The position numbers and the translations under genes are program-made. Below, piece after piece: positions 7,828-9,204 of a stretch of DNA of 9,204 bases (position 1 is the stretch's first letter; every line of letters starts with the position of its first letter). The stretch is from CAYLRF01 sp964385995. GTDB lineage: Bacteria > Bacillota > Clostridia > Lachnospirales > Lachnospiraceae. Location: positions 1-9,204 of the forward strand of contig CAYLRF010000059.1 in assembly GCA_964385995.1 (NCBI GenBank). The letters run 5' to 3'. Below the pieces are notes generated by a model. It did no database searches, was not told where the DNA came from, and was given only the letters and a program-made list of their open reading frames with translations.

Positions 7828-8043
7828 ATGAGTAAGGACAGAGCGGACAGGACCGGGGCGAAGGCAGAATCGAGACAGAACAGACAAGGTCAGGATAGGG
7901 CCCAGACAGGGAAGGCAGAGCCAAGACAGGACAGGACAGGAAGGGTCAGGGCAGGGAGGATAAGACTGAGACAGAACGGGCAGGCCCAGACAGGACAGGA
8001 AGGATCAAGGCAGAATAGCCGGGACCGGGACAGACGGAGCTAA
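7828..8043 (+). CDS. possible small Arg/Gln/Asp/Gly-rich protein encoded by a repeat array (doubtful)
   Basis: A 71-residue frame starts at ATG 7828 after a weak AAGGCGGTG. It is made of repeating DR, TG, RQN and QD pairs with almost no hydrophobic residues and no recognisable domain. Highly charged low-complexity composition is what a GACAGG-type DNA repeat gives in this frame, and absence of stops follows from the lack of T. It has the right orientation to follow the kinase gene. I recognise no family and consider it more likely a by-product of the repeat than a gene. An upstream in-frame ATG at 7777 would give 88 residues. Confidence 0.15.
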   Translation: MSKDRADRTGAKAESRQNRQGQDRAQTGKAEPRQDRTGRVRAGRIRLRQNGQAQTGQEGSRQNSRDRDRRS

Positions 8044-8100
8044 GGCTGAAAAAGCAGGGCCAAGGCGGAAAAGATAGGGCCAAGGCAGGGAAGACAAGGC
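7833..8100 (+). repeat. polypurine GACAGG-rich degenerate tandem array
   Basis: About 270 bases are dominated by AGGACAGG, CAGACAGG and AAGGCAG words, nearly T-free on the + strand. CCCAGACAGG recurs at 7901 and 7985, with CCAAGACAGG at 7921. GAGACAGAAC recurs at 7872 and 7968, suggesting a higher-order unit of about 84-96 bases. The right end has a clear 20-bp period: AGGGCCAAGGCGGAAAAGAT (8056-8075), AGGGCCAAGGCAGGGAAGAC (8076-8095), then AAGGCTAAG from 8096. No spacers or transposase are present, so this is neither CRISPR nor an insertion sequence. It fills most of the 469-base spacer between the kinase and rubredoxin genes. Confidence 0.8.
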
Positions 8101-8104
8101 TAAG

Positions 8105-8156
8105 ATAAAACGACGGCGGCATCGGAACGAAAAGATTTTCGGAATCGATGTCGCCG
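8105..8156 (-). terminator. likely intrinsic terminator of the rubrerythrin-rubredoxin transcript
   Basis: CGGCGGCATCG (8114-8124) pairs with CGATGTCGCCG (8146-8156) over 11 pairs, one of them a G-U or A-C depending on strand. A second stem, CGAAAA/TTTTCG (8128-8133 and 8136-8141), lies inside. Read on the - strand, the hairpin is followed by TCGTTTTATCTT, a short U-tract. On the + strand no T-run follows, so termination is expected mainly for the - strand genes. Confidence 0.55.
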
Positions 8157-8197
8157 CGTGTTATATAAGACACACCGGCTATGGAATGATGTCGGTA

Positions 8198-8220
8198 CGG
8201 GTAAATTTTAAGATTACCCG
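8198..8220. repeat. inverted repeat just after the rubredoxin stop codon
   Basis: CGGGTAA (8198-8204) and TTACCCG (8214-8220) are perfect reverse complements with a 9-base AT-rich loop. The stem begins three bases beyond the rubredoxin stop codon. It may stabilise the - strand mRNA 3' end or act with the terminator farther on. Confidence 0.5.
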
Positions 8221-8223
8221 CGA

Positions 8224-8379
8224 TTACTCTTCTTCGAAGGCGTCCTTGCCTATGCCGCAAACGGGGCAGCACCAATCCTCGGGGACGTCTTCCCATGCGG
8301 TTCCGGGCGCGATGCCGCTTTCGGGATCGCCTTTTTCCGGATCATACACATATCCGCAGGGACAAACATATCTTTTCAT
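8224..8379 (-). CDS. rubredoxin with a shortened C-x-C-G first motif
   Basis: This 51-residue gene encodes a cytoplasmic one-iron electron carrier. The protein begins MKRYVCPCGYVYDPEKG, continues with GIAPGTAWEDVPEDW, and has the second motif CPVCG (C38, C41) followed by GIGKDAF, all typical of clostridial rubredoxin. The first knuckle is C6-P7-C8-G9, one residue shorter than the canonical C-x-x-C-G. From recalled family sequence, C. pasteurianum rubredoxin has cysteines at 6, 9, 39 and 42, so the deletion falls exactly between the first two ligands. An extra cysteine, C37, adjoins C38. The start follows AGAGGA at good spacing. It lies 172 bases downstream of rubrerythrin on the same strand and probably passes electrons to it from an NAD(P)H:rubredoxin reductase not seen here. 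Confidence 0.92.
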   Translation of the reverse strand: MKRYVCPCGYVYDPEKGDPESGIAPGTAWEDVPEDWCCPVCGIGKDAFEEE

Positions 8380-8383
8380 ATTT

Positions 8384-8389
8384 TCCTCT
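8384..8389 (-). promoter_or_regulatory. ribosome binding site of the rubredoxin gene
   Basis: Read on the - strand, AGAGGA lies four bases before the ATG at 8379 and supports that start. It resembles the site before the kinase gene. Confidence 0.65.
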
Positions 8390-8393
8390 TTCC

Positions 8394-8413
8394 TGACGCA
8401 CTTTAGCGCGTCA
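8394..8413. repeat. inverted repeat in the rubredoxin leader
   Basis: TGACGC (8394-8399) and GCGTCA (8408-8413) are perfect reverse complements with an 8-base loop. They lie just upstream of the rubredoxin ribosome binding site. This could be an operator or an mRNA hairpin; no known regulator box was recognised. Confidence 0.4.
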
Positions 8414-8477
8414 TCAAGTTAGTTTCGAAAGTTTACTTCCAAACTCCACACGTTCCCTCATTATCCTTATGCTTTAA

Positions 8478-8499
8478 TGATGTCGGGAAAATGACATCA
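8478..8499. repeat. inverted repeat between rubrerythrin and rubredoxin
   Basis: TGATGTC (8478-8484) and GACATCA (8493-8499) form a perfect 7-bp stem with an 8-base loop, 52 bases after the rubrerythrin stop on the - strand. It is followed there by TTAAAG, not a clean U-tract, so it is at best a weak or partial terminator. The rest of the 172-base spacer shows no gene I can support. Confidence 0.45.
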
Positions 8500-8551
8500 C
8501 GACTGTTGAGAATCAGGGGTTATTGCTCTGAAAGTAATGTTTGGCGAAATG

Positions 8552-9094
8552 TCAGCTAAAGTATCTCTTAAGCAGGCCTTCAAATGCCTTGCCGTGACGC
8601 GCCTCGTCTCTGGCCATCTCGTGAACCGTGTCGTGAATGGCGTCGAGGTTCGCCGCTTTCGCGCGTTTCGCCAAATCGAATTTGCCCGCCGTGGCGCCGT
8701 TTTCGGCTTCGACTCTCAGCTCGAGATTCTTTTTCGTGCTGTCCGTAACTACTTCGCCGAGCAGTTCCGCGAATTTCGCCGCGTGCTCAGCCTCTTCCCA
8801 GGCCGCTTTCTCCCAGTACAGGCCGATCTCGGGATAACCTTCTCTGTGCGCTACTCTCGCCATGGCCAGATACATGCCGACTTCGGAGCACTCGCCGTTG
8901 AAATTCGCGCGAAGGTCTTCGATAATGTCTTCACTCGCGCCTTGAGCCACACCTACCACGTGTTCCGCCGCCCAAGTCCGGTCTTCCTTCTGTTCCACGA
9001 ACTTGCTCCCCGGAGCCTTACATGCGGGGCATGATTCCGGAGGAACATCGCCCTCATACACATACCCGCAAACACTGCATACAAATTTTTTCAT
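8552..9094 (-). CDS. reverse rubrerythrin (N-terminal rubredoxin-like domain plus ferritin-like di-iron domain)
   Basis: This is a 180-residue cytoplasmic non-haem iron protein that reduces H2O2 (and O2) in anaerobes. Residues 1-32 form a rubredoxin-like FeS4 domain with C6, C9, C22 and C25 (CSVCG and CPACK). A four-helix ferritin-like domain follows, with candidate di-iron ligands E68 in NGECSE, E101-x-x-H104 in EEAEH, E131, and E164-x-x-H167 in DEARH. The rubredoxin domain comes first, the order called reverse rubrerythrin in Clostridium; classical rubrerythrin has it last. Two adjacent ATG codons exist (9097 and 9094). AAAGGAG ends only two bases before the first but five before the second, so I chose 9094. 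The rubredoxin gene downstream is a likely electron donor. The upstream 107 bases show no confident promoter. Confidence 0.95.
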   Translation of the reverse strand: MKKFVCSVCGYVYEGDVPPESCPACKAPGSKFVEQKEDRTWAAEHVVGVAQGASEDIIEDLRANFNGECSEVGMYLAMARVAHREGYPEIGLYWEKAAWEEAEHAAKFAELLGEVVTDSTKKNLELRVEAENGATAGKFDLAKRAKAANLDAIHDTVHEMARDEARHGKAFEGLLKRYFS

Positions 9095-9099
9095 CATAA

Positions 9100-9106
9100 C
9101 TCCTTT
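9100..9106 (-). promoter_or_regulatory. ribosome binding site deciding the rubrerythrin start
   Basis: AAAGGAG on the - strand is two bases from ATG 9097 and five from ATG 9094, favouring the second codon. Confidence 0.75.
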
Positions 9107-9168
9107 CCCGACGTCTTAAACATCATTCGCGTCGTCATGGCGTCTTGAAAGCGCGACATTCAAACACG

Positions 9169-9204
9169 CCGTCCCGTTACCGAACCTAACCGTCCCGAAC
9201 CTAA
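9169..9204. repeat. 21-bp direct repeat running off the window end
   Basis: CCGTCCCG occurs at 9169-9176 and 9190-9197, 21 bases apart, and CCGAACCTAA ends both copies (9180-9189 and 9195-9204). The second copy lacks six internal bases. The array lies upstream of rubrerythrin and may continue beyond the window. Confidence 0.6.

Noticed and set aside
7833..8100. CRISPR array
   Set aside because: Repeats are degenerate and contiguous with no unique spacers, and no cas gene is near.
8413..8460. A 15-codon - strand mini-frame (MRERVEFGSKLSKLT) resembling the start of sodium symporters
   Set aside because: Only about ten residues look similar from memory and the frame ends at once; too little to call a gene or remnant.
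8537..9034. A 165-codon + strand frame opposite rubrerythrin
   Set aside because: The - strand encodes a clear rubrerythrin with all metal motifs; this is its shadow.

Overview
The window comes from a draft assembly: it contains a block of exactly 100 N at 6479-6578. The organism is most likely a strictly anaerobic, fairly GC-rich member of the Clostridia (Lachnospiraceae-like). This is inferred from a long type-2-style isoleucyl-tRNA synthetase, a rubredoxin paired with a rubredoxin-first ('reverse') rubrerythrin, a clostridial-type pyridoxamine kinase and strong AGGAGG-like ribosome binding sites. The assignment rests on protein character only; no 16S or other marker is present.

Layout. 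Positions 1-687 (+) hold the 3' half of an RlmD/RumA-type 23S rRNA m5U methyltransferase. Positions 803-3922 (+) hold complete ileS. A purine-rich repeat (3900-4040) joins it to glgP, glycogen/maltodextrin phosphorylase, from 4041 into the gap. After the gap comes a small UPF0213-type GIY-YIG protein (to 6879, start hidden), then a pyridoxamine/pyridoxal kinase (6903-7754). All of these are on the + strand. A convergent spacer (7755-8223) carries a GACAGG-rich polypurine array and several hairpins. On the - strand lie rubrerythrin (8552-9094) and, downstream of it, a 51-residue rubredoxin (8224-8379), ending at a likely terminator (8105-8156).

How the genes work together. The + strand genes are housekeeping functions (rRNA modification, tRNA charging, glycogen mobilisation, vitamin B6 salvage) with no evident shared pathway. 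The two - strand genes form a coherent module: rubredoxin is a probable electron donor to a rubrerythrin-type peroxidase protecting an anaerobe from H2O2/O2.

The most unusual features lie outside the usual gene content. (1) Degenerate short tandem duplications, often with a 20-21 bp period and purine-rich on the + strand, occupy most spacers and touch gene ends; one abuts the assembly gap. (2) The ileS frame stays open for 41 codons past its stop through such a repeat, and the GIY-YIG frame runs back through another. (3) The rubredoxin has a C-x-C-G first iron-binding motif in place of C-x-x-C-G. No CRISPR array, tRNA, rRNA or insertion sequence was seen, and no defence or biosynthetic system is evident.
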